DNA of 64,000 bases from Longimicrobium sp. (GCA_036387335.1 DASVTZ010000217.1:1-64000), one strand, 5' to 3'. Positions 11,407 through 20,602 are shown, counted from the stretch's first letter. A program made the numbers and translations. The notes: a model not told the origin generated them from the sequence alone.

Positions 11407-11514
11407 AAGTGCGTTAGTGCGTAAGTGCGTGAGTGCGTTCGATGCCGGTGGGTGAGGCGGGAAGTGCGTGAGCGCGGGGTTTTTCCGCACTCACGCACTA
11501 ACGCACTCACGCAC
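11407..11514. repeat. family B short-repeat inverted element in the sufB-sufD gap
   Basis: The left arm has four 8-bp units of the type AGTGCGTT (11407-11439). The right arm has the mirrored CGCACTCA/CGCACTAA series (11486-11514), with about 46 nt between. It fills nearly the whole 133-bp gap upstream of sufD. Confidence 0.88.
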
Positions 11515-11520
11515 CGCGGT

Positions 11521-12930
11521 TCACCCTACGCTCCCTTCCATCTCCAGCTCGATCAGCCGGTTCAGCTCCACCGCGTACTCCAGCGGAAGCTCCTTGGCGA
11601 TCGGCTCGATGAACCCGCGCACCACCATGGTGGCCGCCTCGTCTTCGCTGAGGCCGCGGCTCATGAGGTAGAAGAGCTGCTCGTCGCCGATCTTGCTGAC
11701 CGTGGCCTCGTGGCCGATCTGCGAGGTCGGGTCGTTGATCTCGATGTACGGATAGGTGTCCGTACGTGCCTCCTCGTCCAGCAGGAGGGCGTCGCACTCC
11801 ACGTTGCTGCGCGCGTGGTGGGCGCCCTCTTCCACCTTGAGCAGCCCGCGGTACGACGACCGCCCCGAGCCGCGCGAGATGCTCTTGCTGACGATGCGGC
11901 TGCTGGTGTGCGGCGCGTTGTGCACCACCTTGCCGCCCGCATCCTGGTGCTGGCCCGGCCCCGCGTACGCGATGGAGAGGATCTCGCCGCGCGCGCCCTC
12001 GCCGTTCAGGTAGCACGACGGGTACTTCATGGTCAGCTTGCTGCCCAGGTTGCCGTCCACCCACTCCATGGTGGCGTCACGCCCCACGATGGCGCGCTGC
12101 GTCACCAGGTTGTAGACGTTGTGCGACCAGTTCTGGATGGTGGTGTAGCGGCAGCGCGCGCCATCCTTGACGATGATCTCGATGACGCCCGAGTGGAACG
12201 AGTCCTGGGCGTACGTGGGGGCGGTGCAGCCCTCGATGTACTGGATCTGGGCGCCCTCTTCCACGATGATCATCGTGCGCTCGAACTGCCCCATGGCCTC
12301 CGCGTTGATGCGGAAGTAGGCCTGGAGCGGCATGTCGAGCTTCACCCCCTTGGGGATGTACACGAACGACCCGCCGGACCACACCGCCGTGTTGACCGCG
12401 GCGAACAGGTTGTCGCGGAAGGGCACCACGGTGCCGAAGTACTGGCGCACGATGTCTTCGTGGTCGCGCAGCCCGTCGTCCATCCCCTTGAAGATGACGC
12501 CGGCGTCCTCCCACTCCTTCTTGAGCGAGTGGTACACCACCTCGCTCTCGTACTGGGCGCCGACGCCGGCCAGGATGCGGCGCTCCTGGTCCGGAATCCC
12601 CAGGCGCTCAAATGTGTTCTTGATCCCCTCCGGCACCTCGTCCCACGTGCGCCCCGTCTTTTCGCTGGGGCGGATGTAGAAGTAGATGTCTTCGAAGTTC
12701 AGCCCGCTCAGGTCGCCGCCCCAGGTGGGCCAGGGCCGCTTGAGCGCGTGCTTCAGCGCCTTGAGCCGCACGTCCAGCATCCACTGCGGCTCGTTCTTCT
12801 GCCCGCTGATCTCCCGGACGATGTCCTCGTCCAGGCCCTTGCGGCTCTTGAAGATGTAGTTCTCTTCGTCGCGGAACCCGTACTTGTACTCGTCCAGGTT
12901 CAGTGCGGCGACGCTTTCGTTAACGGGCAT
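11521..12930 (-). CDS. sufB: SufB, Fe-S cluster scaffold subunit
   Basis: Core scaffold protein on which the nascent Fe-S cluster is built, in a complex with SufC and SufD. The 469-residue protein is highly conserved over its full length. Recognisable blocks are [18 protein letters not shown] near the N-terminus, [43 protein letters not shown] with the conserved cysteine, and [20 protein letters not shown] near the C-terminus. It is the second gene of the suf operon. Repeat-hairpin gaps lie on both sides, so it is translated independently of its neighbours. Confidence 0.96.
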   Translation of the reverse strand: MPVNESVAALNLDEYKYGFRDEENYIFKSRKGLDEDIVREISGQKNEPQWMLDVRLKALKHALKRPWPTWGGDLSGLNFEDIYFYIRPSEKTGRTWDEVPEGIKNTFERLGIPDQERRILAGVGAQYESEVVYHSLKKEWEDAGVIFKGMDDGLRDHEDIVRQYFGTVVPFRDNLFAAVNTAVWSGGSFVYIPKGVKLDMPLQAYFRINAEAMGQFERTMIIVEEGAQIQYIEGCTAPTYAQDSFHSGVIEIIVKDGARCRYTTIQNWSHNVYNLVTQRAIVGRDATMEWVDGNLGSKLTMKYPSCYLNGEGARGEILSIAYAGPGQHQDAGGKVVHNAPHTSSRIVSKSISRGSGRSSYRGLLKVEEGAHHARSNVECDALLLDEEARTDTYPYIEINDPTSQIGHEATVSKIGDEQLFYLMSRGLSEDEAATMVVRGFIEPIAKELPLEYAVELNRLIELEMEGSVG

Positions 12931-12956
12931 CGGTGTGCCTCCTCAGGATGGAACCA

Positions 12957-13034
12957 AAGTGCGTTAGTGCGTCAGTGCGTCAGTGCGTTTGAAGCGCCCT
13001 TCCAAGCGCACTCACGCACTAACGCACTAACGCA
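12957..13034. repeat. family B short-repeat inverted element in the sufC-sufB gap
   Basis: The left arm AAGTGCGTTAGTGCGTCAG (from 12957) and a right arm of CGCACTCACGCACTAACG units (13006-13034) are mirrored around a 17-nt spacer. It lies 26 bp before the sufB start codon on the transcribed strand. Confidence 0.88.
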
Positions 13035-13042
13035 CCTTCCCC

Positions 13043-13807
<765 letters not shown>

Positions 13808-13930
13808 CTCGTTCGGTCTCCTGGGACGGCGGCCCGCGCGGGGCCGGCCGGTAGTCGTTGTGCGTCGCGTTCGGCGGGAAACCTCGTGATACCCCGCCCG
13901 CCGGGTTCCGCTCCCGTATGGGCGCGTCTC

Positions 13931-13959
13931 CCAATAATGATTCTCCTTATCAGGGGCAA
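13931..13959 (-). promoter_or_regulatory. suf operon promoter overlapped by a Fur-box-like operator
   Basis: On the minus strand TTGCCC (13954-13959) and TATTGG (13931-13936) are 17 bp apart. The spacer and -10 region contain GATAAGGAGAATCATTATT (13933-13951), which matches 16 of 19 positions of the classical enterobacterial Fur box. Fur repression of suf operons under iron sufficiency is known in E. coli. Its use here is inference, since no fur gene lies in the window. Confidence 0.65.
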
Positions 13960-14072
13960 GCTACCCCCGCACTCCGCCCGCGTCAAGCTTCCTGCCGTGC
14001 CGCGGAAAGGGGGTGCGGGCGGGTCGCAAGAATGATGCGGAGGCATGCGCCTGAACCGCTGATCTTCAAATG

Positions 14073-14110
14073 AAGAGAGGGGGGAGCCGCGGTGGGCTCC
14101 CCCCTCTTTT
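14073..14110. terminator. rho-independent-type hairpin
   Basis: A perfect 12-bp GC stem (14077-14088 with 14095-14106) is extended by A-T pairs and followed on the plus strand by TTTTTT. It stands 25 bp past the stop of the minus-strand gene at 14135, and its minus-strand reading has a partial U-rich tail, so it probably ends that gene. Confidence 0.75.
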
Positions 14111-14134
14111 TTCCCCGAGTACCGCGCGATGCGG

Positions 14135-14587
14135 TCAGTTGGAGCAGGCCGTGGTGGCCGGCACAACGTCCGCCTGGTCCGCGGTGTACCCTGCGATCAT
14201 CCACTCCCACGCAGGCGCCGCCGACGCCGCGAACGCCTTGGAGCGCATGGTGCGGCGGCGCGCGGTGCCGCGGGGGGTGCCGGCGGGCTCGTCCGATCCG
14301 GCCGGGCGCGCGGCCATCGTGACTCCCAGGTCGCTTCCCACGATCTCGGCGTTGAGCACGACGTCGCCAGGGTTGGCGCTCAGCGTCACGCACCCCGTGC
14401 GCCCCGCCGTGATCCGCACCGGGCTCACGCCGCGGCCGCTCACTCGCAGCTCCTCGGTCGTGCGGTTCACCACCAGCACGGTGACGGCGGCCCGCGGGCT
14501 GCTCTGCTTGGTGCTGTCGGCCTGCTGCGCCGATGCGGCGGAGGCGGCACCGCAGGAAAGGACGAGTGCGGCAAGTAGGATGCGCAT
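14135..14587 (-). CDS. small secreted protein of unknown function
   Basis: A 150-residue protein with a good Sec signal peptide (MRILLAALVL...ASAQQ, cleavage near residue 20). The mature part has a short beta-rich stretch (AVTVLVVNRTTEELRVSGRG) resembling a small beta-sandwich, then an Arg/Ala-rich tail with AWEWMIAGYTADQAD and a C-terminal CSN. I do not recognise the family. The start is the ATG directly before the signal peptide; an upstream in-frame ATG at 14653 lacks support. It is followed by a strong terminator and is probably monocistronic. Confidence 0.7.
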   Translation of the reverse strand: MRILLAALVLSCGAASAASAQQADSTKQSSPRAAVTVLVVNRTTEELRVSGRGVSPVRITAGRTGCVTLSANPGDVVLNAEIVGSDLGVTMAARPAGSDEPAGTPRGTARRRTMRSKAFAASAAPAWEWMIAGYTADQADVVPATTACSN

Positions 14588-14791
14588 TGGCGGCTCGGTT
14601 TCTGGGAGGTGGATCGTGCGGGAAGACCGATAAGATAATGGAGCCCGCGGCAAACCGGAACCCTTTTCATCCCTTCACCTTGCGTCCGCCCGACAGAGAC
14701 GGGTGTCCGCTCCGTGAACTGGCGGAGCCGCGGGCACGCTTCCCGCGCACCCTCATCCCACGCGACCCATCCCCCCGCACACACCGCCGCC

Positions 14792-15649
14792 ATGCCTGAA
14801 CCGCAGACTCCGCTTCCACATCCCGCGCCGGTGGGCGGCACCGTGCTGGTGCTGGGCGGCGGGGGGATGAAGGGCGTGGCCCACATCGGCGTGTGGAAGG
14901 CGCTGCAGGAGGCCGGGATCGAGGTGAGCGCCTTCATCGGCACCAGCATCGGATCGATGATGGCCACGGGGCTCGCCTCCGGCTGGGGGTGGCGCGAGCT
15001 GGCCGAGCTGGCGCGCAAGCTCACCAAGGACGACATCGTCGCCATCAACCGGCGCGCCATGCTCTTCGGCGGCGTGCGCGAGGAAGCGGTGTTCCGCGGC
15101 GACCACTTCCGCGCCTACCTGGAGCGCACGCTCCCCGTCCAGGCCTTCTCCGAGCTCCAGAAGCCCCTCCGCCTCAACGCGGTCTCGCTCGTCACCGGCA
15201 ACGAGGTGTGGTTCGGCAGCGGCGCCAACGACGAGGTGCCGGTGGTGGACGCCGTGTACGCGTCGTGCGCCATCCCCATCTACTTCCCCCCCGCGCGCAT
15301 CGGCGGCGACGTGCTGGTGGACGGCGGGGTGCTGGACGTGCTCCCCGTGCGCCAGGCCGCCGCGTGGGGCGCCGCCCGCATCATCGCCGTCGACGTCGGC
15401 TCCGAGATGACGCCGCCGGCCGAGAAGTACTTCGAGCGCGGCATGGTCGCCATCCACGAGCGAGTCCTGACACTCAACCTGCAGGAGCAGCGGAAGCGCT
15501 GCCTGGACGGCTGGCAGGGACCGCCGGTGGTCTACATCCGCCCGCGCATCGGCCACCTGGGCGGCTGGGACTTCGGTCGCACGCAGTACTTCCTGGAGGA
15601 AGGCTACCGCGCCGCCCGCGAAGCTCTCAACGCGGCCGACGCGGCATAG
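14792..15649 (+). CDS. patatin-like phospholipase / esterase
   Basis: A bacterial patatin-family serine lipase of 285 residues. The oxyanion-hole motif GGGGMKGVAHIG (about 22-33), the nucleophile elbow GTSIGS (Ser about 53) and the dyad aspartate in VDGGVLDVLP are all present in the usual order. There is no signal peptide, so it is probably cytoplasmic or membrane-associated, like the RssA/YchK group of patatins. The start at 14792 is chosen because it lies just before the conserved core. It stands alone, divergent from the small secreted protein. Confidence 0.88.
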   Translation: MPEPQTPLPHPAPVGGTVLVLGGGGMKGVAHIGVWKALQEAGIEVSAFIGTSIGSMMATGLASGWGWRELAELARKLTKDDIVAINRRAMLFGGVREEAVFRGDHFRAYLERTLPVQAFSELQKPLRLNAVSLVTGNEVWFGSGANDEVPVVDAVYASCAIPIYFPPARIGGDVLVDGGVLDVLPVRQAAAWGAARIIAVDVGSEMTPPAEKYFERGMVAIHERVLTLNLQEQRKRCLDGWQGPPVVYIRPRIGHLGGWDFGRTQYFLEEGYRAAREALNAADAA

Positions 15650-15758
15650 TTTGGTCTCCCGCTGGCAGCTTTCAAGCGCGTAAAAGCGGTAGGAACTGCA
15701 CCTTAGGCTGCGCGGTATTCTATAGCGTACGGAACACCCGCCACCAAGGAGCTTTCCG

Positions 15759-15965
15759 ATGCTGAAGAACGAGACAACTCCAGCTCTCCCGGACCTGAGC
15801 AACCTGCCCCCAGACGTCCAGGCATTCATCACAAGTCTCGCTGAGGACGGGATTACGGTCTGGCCGATGAGGCCGGCTCCGAATCGTCCTCTCCCCGAGC
15901 CGCTGCATTCCAACACCTCACTCACCGCCGCCGTGCTTGAAGAGCGCGAAGAGTACGAATGGTGA
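15759..15965 (+). CDS. putative antitoxin of a PIN-domain pair
   Basis: A 68-residue acidic protein with no recognised DNA-binding fold (no AbrB, RHH or Phd motif that I can see). It has a good ribosome-binding site (AAGGAGC) and overlaps the following PIN-domain gene by 7 nt, the arrangement of type II toxin-antitoxin operons. The C-terminal part (LTAAVLEEREEYEW) could form the helix that plugs the PIN active site. The assignment rests on context and size alone. Confidence 0.6.
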   Translation: MLKNETTPALPDLSNLPPDVQAFITSLAEDGITVWPMRPAPNRPLPEPLHSNTSLTAAVLEEREEYEW

Positions 15966-16465
15966 AGTACTACTACTTCGACGCCAGCGTGCTGGTGAAG
16001 GCGTACTTCTGGGAGGAGGGAACCGAAGACGTGCGTCAGGTACTCAGGGAGCTTGGGGCGGCGCCTGCTGATACGCGGGTGATCACTTCCAGCCTCGCGT
16101 TCGTCGAGGCTGTCTCGGCCCTTTCCCGGCGGACCTTTGCCGGCGAGCTCACCCCGATTGAGGCGGAGGAGGTCTGGGAGCGCCTCGTACACGACTTCGG
16201 TGACTACGTTGTCCTGGAACCGAAGCAGGATCTCGTGTCTCGCGCCGCGGAATTGACTCGCCGGCATCGGCTACGTGCCATCGACGCGATCCACCTCGCC
16301 ACAGGGATGGCCGCGAGGGGTCACGCGGCCCCCTGGGCGGACTTCCGGTTCGCGTCCGCGGACCGGCGGTTGAACGTCGCGGCGACGGCGGAGCTGTTCG
16401 AGGTGTTCAATCCGGACAGCCCGGTTCCGCCCGGCACGTCCACGCCCGTCACACCGTCCGAATAG
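15959..16465 (+). CDS. PIN-domain ribonuclease, VapC-like toxin
   Basis: A 168-residue PIN domain with the acidic metal-binding residues in the expected places: D8 (YYFDASVLVK), E50 (AFVEAVSAL), D109 (RAIDAIHLA) and D135 (SADRRL). Proteins of this type are Mg-dependent endoribonucleases, often acting on tRNA or rRNA. The start overlaps the antitoxin gene by 7 nt. It is slightly longer than a typical VapC (about 130-145), with a Pro/Thr-rich tail. All four acidic residues are intact, so it is likely active. Confidence 0.85.
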   Translation: MVKYYYFDASVLVKAYFWEEGTEDVRQVLRELGAAPADTRVITSSLAFVEAVSALSRRTFAGELTPIEAEEVWERLVHDFGDYVVLEPKQDLVSRAAELTRRHRLRAIDAIHLATGMAARGHAAPWADFRFASADRRLNVAATAELFEVFNPDSPVPPGTSTPVTPSE

Positions 16466-16583
16466 CCGCTCGGCGGGCCGCCAGAAGGCGTGCATCCATC
16501 AGAGAATCTCGTGTAATCTCTCCCTCGCGCCCGGCGTCCGGCCCGGAGCGTGCGGCTAGGGGCGGGTTCGCGACGATTCCCGG

Positions 16584-17846
16584 ATGCCCGCTTCCAGCTC
16601 GATGGACGACAGAGACCCCGCAGCGTACCACGATTGGGAAGCGCGCCTGGCCCCGGTGCCGCCGCGCGAGCGCCCGGTGCCCCTTCGCGTTCCCATGCCG
16701 CTCGACTCCACGCGCGCCGGGCAGGCGCGGCGGATCGCGTTCCTGCGCGGGCGCGGGGTGGAGGTGCCGTACCTGGAGGGGCGCGGCGGGCCGCCGGACC
16801 CGGAGGCGCTGCGCGGCAACGTGGAGCACTTCGTGGGGATGGCGCAGCTGCCGGTGGGGCTGATCGGGCCGTTGCGCGTGAACGGGCTGCACCTGCGCGA
16901 GGACGTGTTCGTTCCGCTCGCCACCTCCGAGGGGGCGCTGGTGGCGAGCTACGACCGCGGTGCCCGCATCCTGTCGCGCGCCGGGGGCGCGGTGTGCATG
17001 CTGGTGGAAGAGGAGGTGCAGCGCGCGCCCGCCTTCGCCTTCGCCAGGCTGGCGCAGGCGGCGCGCTTCGCGGAGTGGGCCACGGCCCGGGTGGAGCTCT
17101 TTCGCGAGATCGCCGCGCGCGAGTCGCGCTACGGGCGCCTGGTGTGGATGCGCGCGCACCTGGAGGCGAACCACGTCTACCTGATGTTCTCCTACCGCAC
17201 CGGTGACGCGGCGGGGCAGAACATGGTGACGTTCGCGACGGCCGCCATCTGCCGCGAGATCCTGGAGCGGACCCCCGTGCGGCCAGAGTACTGGTTCGTG
17301 GAGTCCAACCTCTCGGGCGACAAGAAGGCATCCGCCGCGCGCTTCCTCAACACGCGCGGGCGCCGGGTGACGGCCGAGGCGCTTCTCCCGCGCACGCTGG
17401 TGACGCGCGGCCTTCGCGCCACCCCCGAGCGCATGTGCGACTGCTGGCGCATGGGGCTGCTGGGCGGGGTGCAGACCGGGGCGATGGGGGCCAGCAGCCA
17501 CGTTGCCAACGCGCTCGCCGCGCTCTTTGTTGCGTGCGGGCAGGACGTGGCGTGCGTGGCGGAGGCGGGCCTGGCCGTGCTGCGCATGGAGGTGCGCGAC
17601 GGCGACCTGTACGTCGCGCTCACCCTTCCCAACCTGATCGTGGGAACCGTCGGCGGCGGAACGCGGCTCCCCACGGCGCGCGAGTGCCTGGCGATCCTGG
17701 ACTGCGTGGGAGCTGGGAAGGCGGGGCGCTTTGCGGAAATCTGCGCCGCGGTGGCGCTGGCGGGGGAGGTGTCGATCGTGGGGGCGCTCGCCGCGGGAGA
17801 GTTCGCCGCGGCGCACCAGCGGCTGGGGCGCGGGCCGGTTGGGTAA
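16584..17846 (+). CDS. class I hydroxymethylglutaryl-CoA reductase
   Basis: Reduces HMG-CoA to mevalonate with NADPH, the committed step of the mevalonate isoprenoid pathway. The 420-residue protein lacks membrane segments but follows the class I (eukaryote/archaeal-type) catalytic core. Candidate catalytic residues are E116 (PLATSEGALVAS), K247 (NLSGDKKAS), D321 (CGQDVA) and H411 near the C-terminus (AAHQRLG); GNVEHFVGMAQLPVGLIGPL matches the class I signature. Bacterial enzymes are more often class II. No other mevalonate-pathway genes lie in the window. A second ATG at 16602 could be the real start. The organism may carry the pathway elsewhere, or the enzyme may serve a secondary-metabolite route. 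Confidence 0.85.
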   Translation: MPASSSMDDRDPAAYHDWEARLAPVPPRERPVPLRVPMPLDSTRAGQARRIAFLRGRGVEVPYLEGRGGPPDPEALRGNVEHFVGMAQLPVGLIGPLRVNGLHLREDVFVPLATSEGALVASYDRGARILSRAGGAVCMLVEEEVQRAPAFAFARLAQAARFAEWATARVELFREIAARESRYGRLVWMRAHLEANHVYLMFSYRTGDAAGQNMVTFATAAICREILERTPVRPEYWFVESNLSGDKKASAARFLNTRGRRVTAEALLPRTLVTRGLRATPERMCDCWRMGLLGGVQTGAMGASSHVANALAALFVACGQDVACVAEAGLAVLRMEVRDGDLYVALTLPNLIVGTVGGGTRLPTARECLAILDCVGAGKAGRFAEICAAVALAGEVSIVGALAAGEFAAAHQRLGRGPVG

Positions 17847-17852
17847 CGGCAG

Positions 17853-17886
17853 GTCTCACGCGGAGGCGCGGAGGCGCGGAGAGAAC
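17853..17886. repeat. family A short-repeat element, single arm
   Basis: GTCTCACGCGGAGGCGCGGA followed by another unit and GAGAGAAC, directly after the HMG-CoA reductase stop. No mirrored right arm is found downstream. Confidence 0.8.
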
Positions 17887-18032
17887 GGCGGAGGCGGGGG
17901 TTCTCGTTGCGGGCGCACAACTTGTGAGTTTTTGTCGTGATGGGTCAGGCTACCCATTCGGGAGGCGGGTGGCGGAGGTAGAATCGACGTAAACATCAAA
18001 CCGATTCTTCTTTTGCCGCTCGGAGGGACTCC

Positions 18033-18785
18033 ATGTCCAGCACGCCGCTCGCTTCCCCGCAGATGGTCCTCGACAGCCGGATGAGCTACACGAGCTGGAT
18101 CCCGGCCGATCCCGACGCCTGCGCGCGGCTCCTTCCGCGGGCGCTGCGTCCGGCCAGGAACCGCGCCGTGTACATGAACCAGTACGTCGTGGACTCGGCG
18201 GAGCAGACGACCGGGTTCGGCGCGTACTCGCTCACCTACCTCGGGCTGGACCTGGACGGCCTCTTCGCTCCCGACAACGTGACCCCCGCGCGCTTCTTCA
18301 CCCACTACCTCAACTCGTCGGAGCGGGTCCGTGCATACGTGCGGGAGCGCGGCGTTCCCGCCACGCCGGGCACCACCACGGTCGACGTGGCGGACGGGGT
18401 GATGACGGCGACCACGTACGACGAGGGCACCGCCATCATCCGCACCCGCGCCCGCGTAGGGAGCGACACGACGGTCGCGGCAGGCCACCTGCGCTACATC
18501 ACGCGCGTGGAGAACCGCCTGGTGAGCGGCCTCTACCCGTACGTCGGCGACCTGGCAACGTCGTACGGCGTCCTCTCCATCGAATTCCTGGAGCCGGGGC
18601 ACCCGGTGTACGCGCTCCGCCCCGCCGCCCCCCTGCAGGTGGTGGCCGGATCGTGCTTCTACGCGCCGCGCGACTCCTTTGTCTACCCCGGCGGCGTGGA
18701 GGAGATGGGCCCCGCCGACGGCCACGGCCGCACCATCGCGGCGGACGCCGTGCCGTCCATCGTGGCCGAGCCGGCGGCCGTGTGA
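18033..18785 (+). CDS. acetoacetate-decarboxylase-like protein
   Basis: A 250-residue soluble protein with good ribosome-binding sequence (GGAGGG). The N-terminal block SYTSWIPADPDACARLLPRAL followed by NRAVYMNQYVVD resembles the start of the acetoacetate decarboxylase (ADC) fold, as does the length. I cannot locate the Schiff-base lysine of true ADC; the conserved region has few lysines. It may therefore be one of the ADC-like enzymes that do not decarboxylate acetoacetate. It stands alone after the HMG-CoA reductase, and no shared pathway is evident. Confidence 0.55.
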   Translation: MSSTPLASPQMVLDSRMSYTSWIPADPDACARLLPRALRPARNRAVYMNQYVVDSAEQTTGFGAYSLTYLGLDLDGLFAPDNVTPARFFTHYLNSSERVRAYVRERGVPATPGTTTVDVADGVMTATTYDEGTAIIRTRARVGSDTTVAAGHLRYITRVENRLVSGLYPYVGDLATSYGVLSIEFLEPGHPVYALRPAAPLQVVAGSCFYAPRDSFVYPGGVEEMGPADGHGRTIAADAVPSIVAEPAAV

Positions 18786-18826
18786 CGCGCGACTGACCCA
18801 TCCTGGGGTGCGCAAGGAAGGAAAGG

Positions 18827-18903
18827 GTCTCACGCGAAGGCGCAAAGGCGCAAAGAAAGTACTTCTTAGTCTTCCTTGGCGTCTTCGCGCCTTTGCGTGA
18901 CAC
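18827..18903. repeat. family A short-repeat inverted element, GCAAAG subtype
   Basis: The left arm GTCTCACGCGAAGGCGCAAA (from 18827) and right arm GTCTTCGCGCCTTTGCGTGA (18881-18900) are mirrored around a short spacer. This copy uses GGCGCAAAG units rather than GGCGCGGAG. It lies between convergent genes. Confidence 0.88.
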
Positions 18904-18948
18904 CTTGCGCCCTGAGCTCGCCCCAGGGTTCTGTCGAGATGGTACTAT

Positions 18949-19560
18949 TTAGACGGGCTTGCCGTCGCGGTACACGCGCACGCCCTCGCCACCGTGGAGG
19001 AGAAGGCGCGCGCCGCGGCCGCCGTACGCGCGCATGAGGTCGATCATCATCGCCTCCTCGCCGCCCCAGGGGTAGGCGTACACCACGTCGAAGTCCTCCA
19101 GCGGATGGCCGACCTCGGGGTAGGCGGAGGCGCCGTGGCCGATCGTCCCCAGGCGCCCGTCGCCATCGGCGGGGCGGTAGCGGTAGCCGGACGGGATGAA
19201 GCTCCCCGCCGCGAACCGCGCCCCCGAGCCGTAGCGCGACGCCAGGCCGCGCGCCACCTCCACCAGCGCGGGGTCCAGCTCGATCCCCCACGCCTCGTAG
19301 CCCAGCAGGTCGGCGATGATGGTGATGACCCCCGTCGCCGAGCCCCACTCCAGGAAGCGCAGCCCCGCCCCACGCTGCGCCACGAGCGCCTCCAGCACGC
19401 GCTCGTAGTCGGCCGGGACGAAGGGGTGCCAGTCGTTCCGCCGCACGTCCACGTCGAAGCGCTCCCAGATCTCCCATCCCTCGTCGCTCAGCGCGGCGAT
19501 GCGCCGGCGCAGCTCGGGGTCCAGCCCGTCCACCGCCGGCGCGCCGGGATCGGCGGCCAC
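18949..19560 (-). CDS. class I SAM-dependent methyltransferase-like protein
   Basis: A 203-residue protein with a Rossmann methyltransferase core: motif I FLEWGSATGVITIIADLLG (about 69-87) and motif II WGIELDPALVEVA ending in the acidic residue that binds the ribose of SAM. Motif IV-like DFDVVYAYPWGGEE follows. Substrate is unknown; HFPAD-type context or a partner domain is absent. It starts with GTG 2 nt after the stop of the small basic protein, so the two are co-translated. It might instead be a catalytically silent relative. Confidence 0.7.
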   Translation of the reverse strand: MAADPGAPAVDGLDPELRRRIAALSDEGWEIWERFDVDVRRNDWHPFVPADYERVLEALVAQRGAGLRFLEWGSATGVITIIADLLGYEAWGIELDPALVEVARGLASRYGSGARFAAGSFIPSGYRYRPADGDGRLGTIGHGASAYPEVGHPLEDFDVVYAYPWGGEEAMMIDLMRAYGGRGARLLLHGGEGVRVYRDGKPV

Positions 19561-19562
19561 TC

Positions 19563-19739
19563 TCAGGCGTCCTCGTCGTCGTCCGCCGCGGTGTCGTCGT
19601 CCTCCGCCCCCTCCTCCACACCGCCCTCCGCCTCGCGCTCCTTGCGAGCGCGCTTCTTCTCCTCCTTCTCGTCCTTCTTCTGCTGCTTCAGCATCTCCTT
19701 CTGACGCTTCTCGAAGCCGTAGTTGGGGCGTCGTGCCAT
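19563..19739 (-). CDS. small highly charged Lys/Glu-rich protein
   Basis: A 58-residue protein: a basic N-terminus MARRPNYGFEKRQKE, a KK/EE helix-forming middle and an acidic C-terminus (DDDTAADDDEDA). A strong ribosome-binding site (GAGGAGG) precedes the ATG. I remember short proteins beginning RRPNYGFEKR as conserved in several phyla, but their function is unknown to me. The charge segregation suggests a disordered RNA- or protein-binding factor. It is translationally coupled to the methyltransferase-like gene. Confidence 0.75.
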   Translation of the reverse strand: MARRPNYGFEKRQKEMLKQQKKDEKEEKKRARKEREAEGGVEEGAEDDDTAADDDEDA

Positions 19740-19815
19740 GCGTGCCTCCTCTCGTGCGGACGACCCCGTGCGGCCCATGCGGCCGTGGTTGATCGAGCCG
19801 GTAATTGACGACTTA

Positions 19816-20331
19816 TCAGTTCTTGCGCTTGAACGACCAGGTGAAGACGAAGGTTGCCACCTCCGTGCCATCCTCCATCCGCCCCACGCTGGTCGCCTCC
19901 GCGGTGGTGCCCTCGCCGGTGCGCAGCGTCTCGGCCACGGCGGCGGCGATCCGCTCCCCGTCCGCGCAGGCGAAGGTGGCGTCGGAGACGGCCTTCTTGC
20001 CGAACGACGCCCTCATCTCGGTCACCAGCATGGAGACGGGGGCGCCGGCCCCCTGCACGGCCGCCATCGCCAGTGCGCCGGTCGACAGCTCGGCGGCCAT
20101 GGCCTGGGCGGCGAAGTAGGTGCTGCGAAAGGGGTTCTGCGTGCGCCAGCCGCGCGGCACCACCACTTCGCAGCGCGCCGCGTCCAGATGGCGCACCCGC
20201 AGCCCGGCGAACCAGGCCAGCGGCAGCTTGGACATGAAGTACGCCCGCATCCTGGCGCGGCTGCGCATGTTGGCGCGGAACGCCTCCGCGCGGGCGGCGT
20301 CCGGCAGGGCCGGGGCGGTTACGGTGCTCAC
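19816..20331 (-). CDS. DUF4442-type hotdog/thioesterase-fold protein
   Basis: A 171-residue protein resembling DUF4442/YiiD C-terminal hotdog domains, related to acyl-CoA thioesterases. Recognisable features are WRTQNPFRSTYFAAQAMAAELSTGALAM and a C-terminal FVFTWSFKRKN strand. I chose GTG at 20331 because AAGGAG lies exactly 6 nt upstream; the ATG two codons earlier (20337) sits directly against the AAGGAG. The active-site residue is not clear. It is followed on the same strand by the small charged protein and the methyltransferase. Confidence 0.75.
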   Translation of the reverse strand: MSTVTAPALPDAARAEAFRANMRSRARMRAYFMSKLPLAWFAGLRVRHLDAARCEVVVPRGWRTQNPFRSTYFAAQAMAAELSTGALAMAAVQGAGAPVSMLVTEMRASFGKKAVSDATFACADGERIAAAVAETLRTGEGTTAEATSVGRMEDGTEVATFVFTWSFKRKN

Positions 20332-20602
20332 GCGCATCTCCTTCGCTGGGGTTACTCGGGTGGACTCGCCACCCTCTGCAAGATGCGCCGCGCCCCACCC
20401 GCGCGACAGCCCCGCCGCTCCTTTCGCCGCGGCCGAGGACACTGCTGGCGAGCGGTGGCGCGGAGTGGTCAGTCTCGGCGCGCCATCTCTGACACCTCGT
20501 GCGAAACCGGGTCGAAATTGGCGCCCGGATCGCTTGCCAGCACGCAGCGGGACGGGTAGAGTTGTGCATGCGTAACGGGTCCACGGCGGCCAGGACTAAG
20601 CG

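Noticed and set aside
11387-11510. Upstream ATG at 11510 as the sufD start
   Set aside because: It would place coding across the family B repeat and add 41 non-conserved residues; GTG at 11387 agrees with the family N-terminus.
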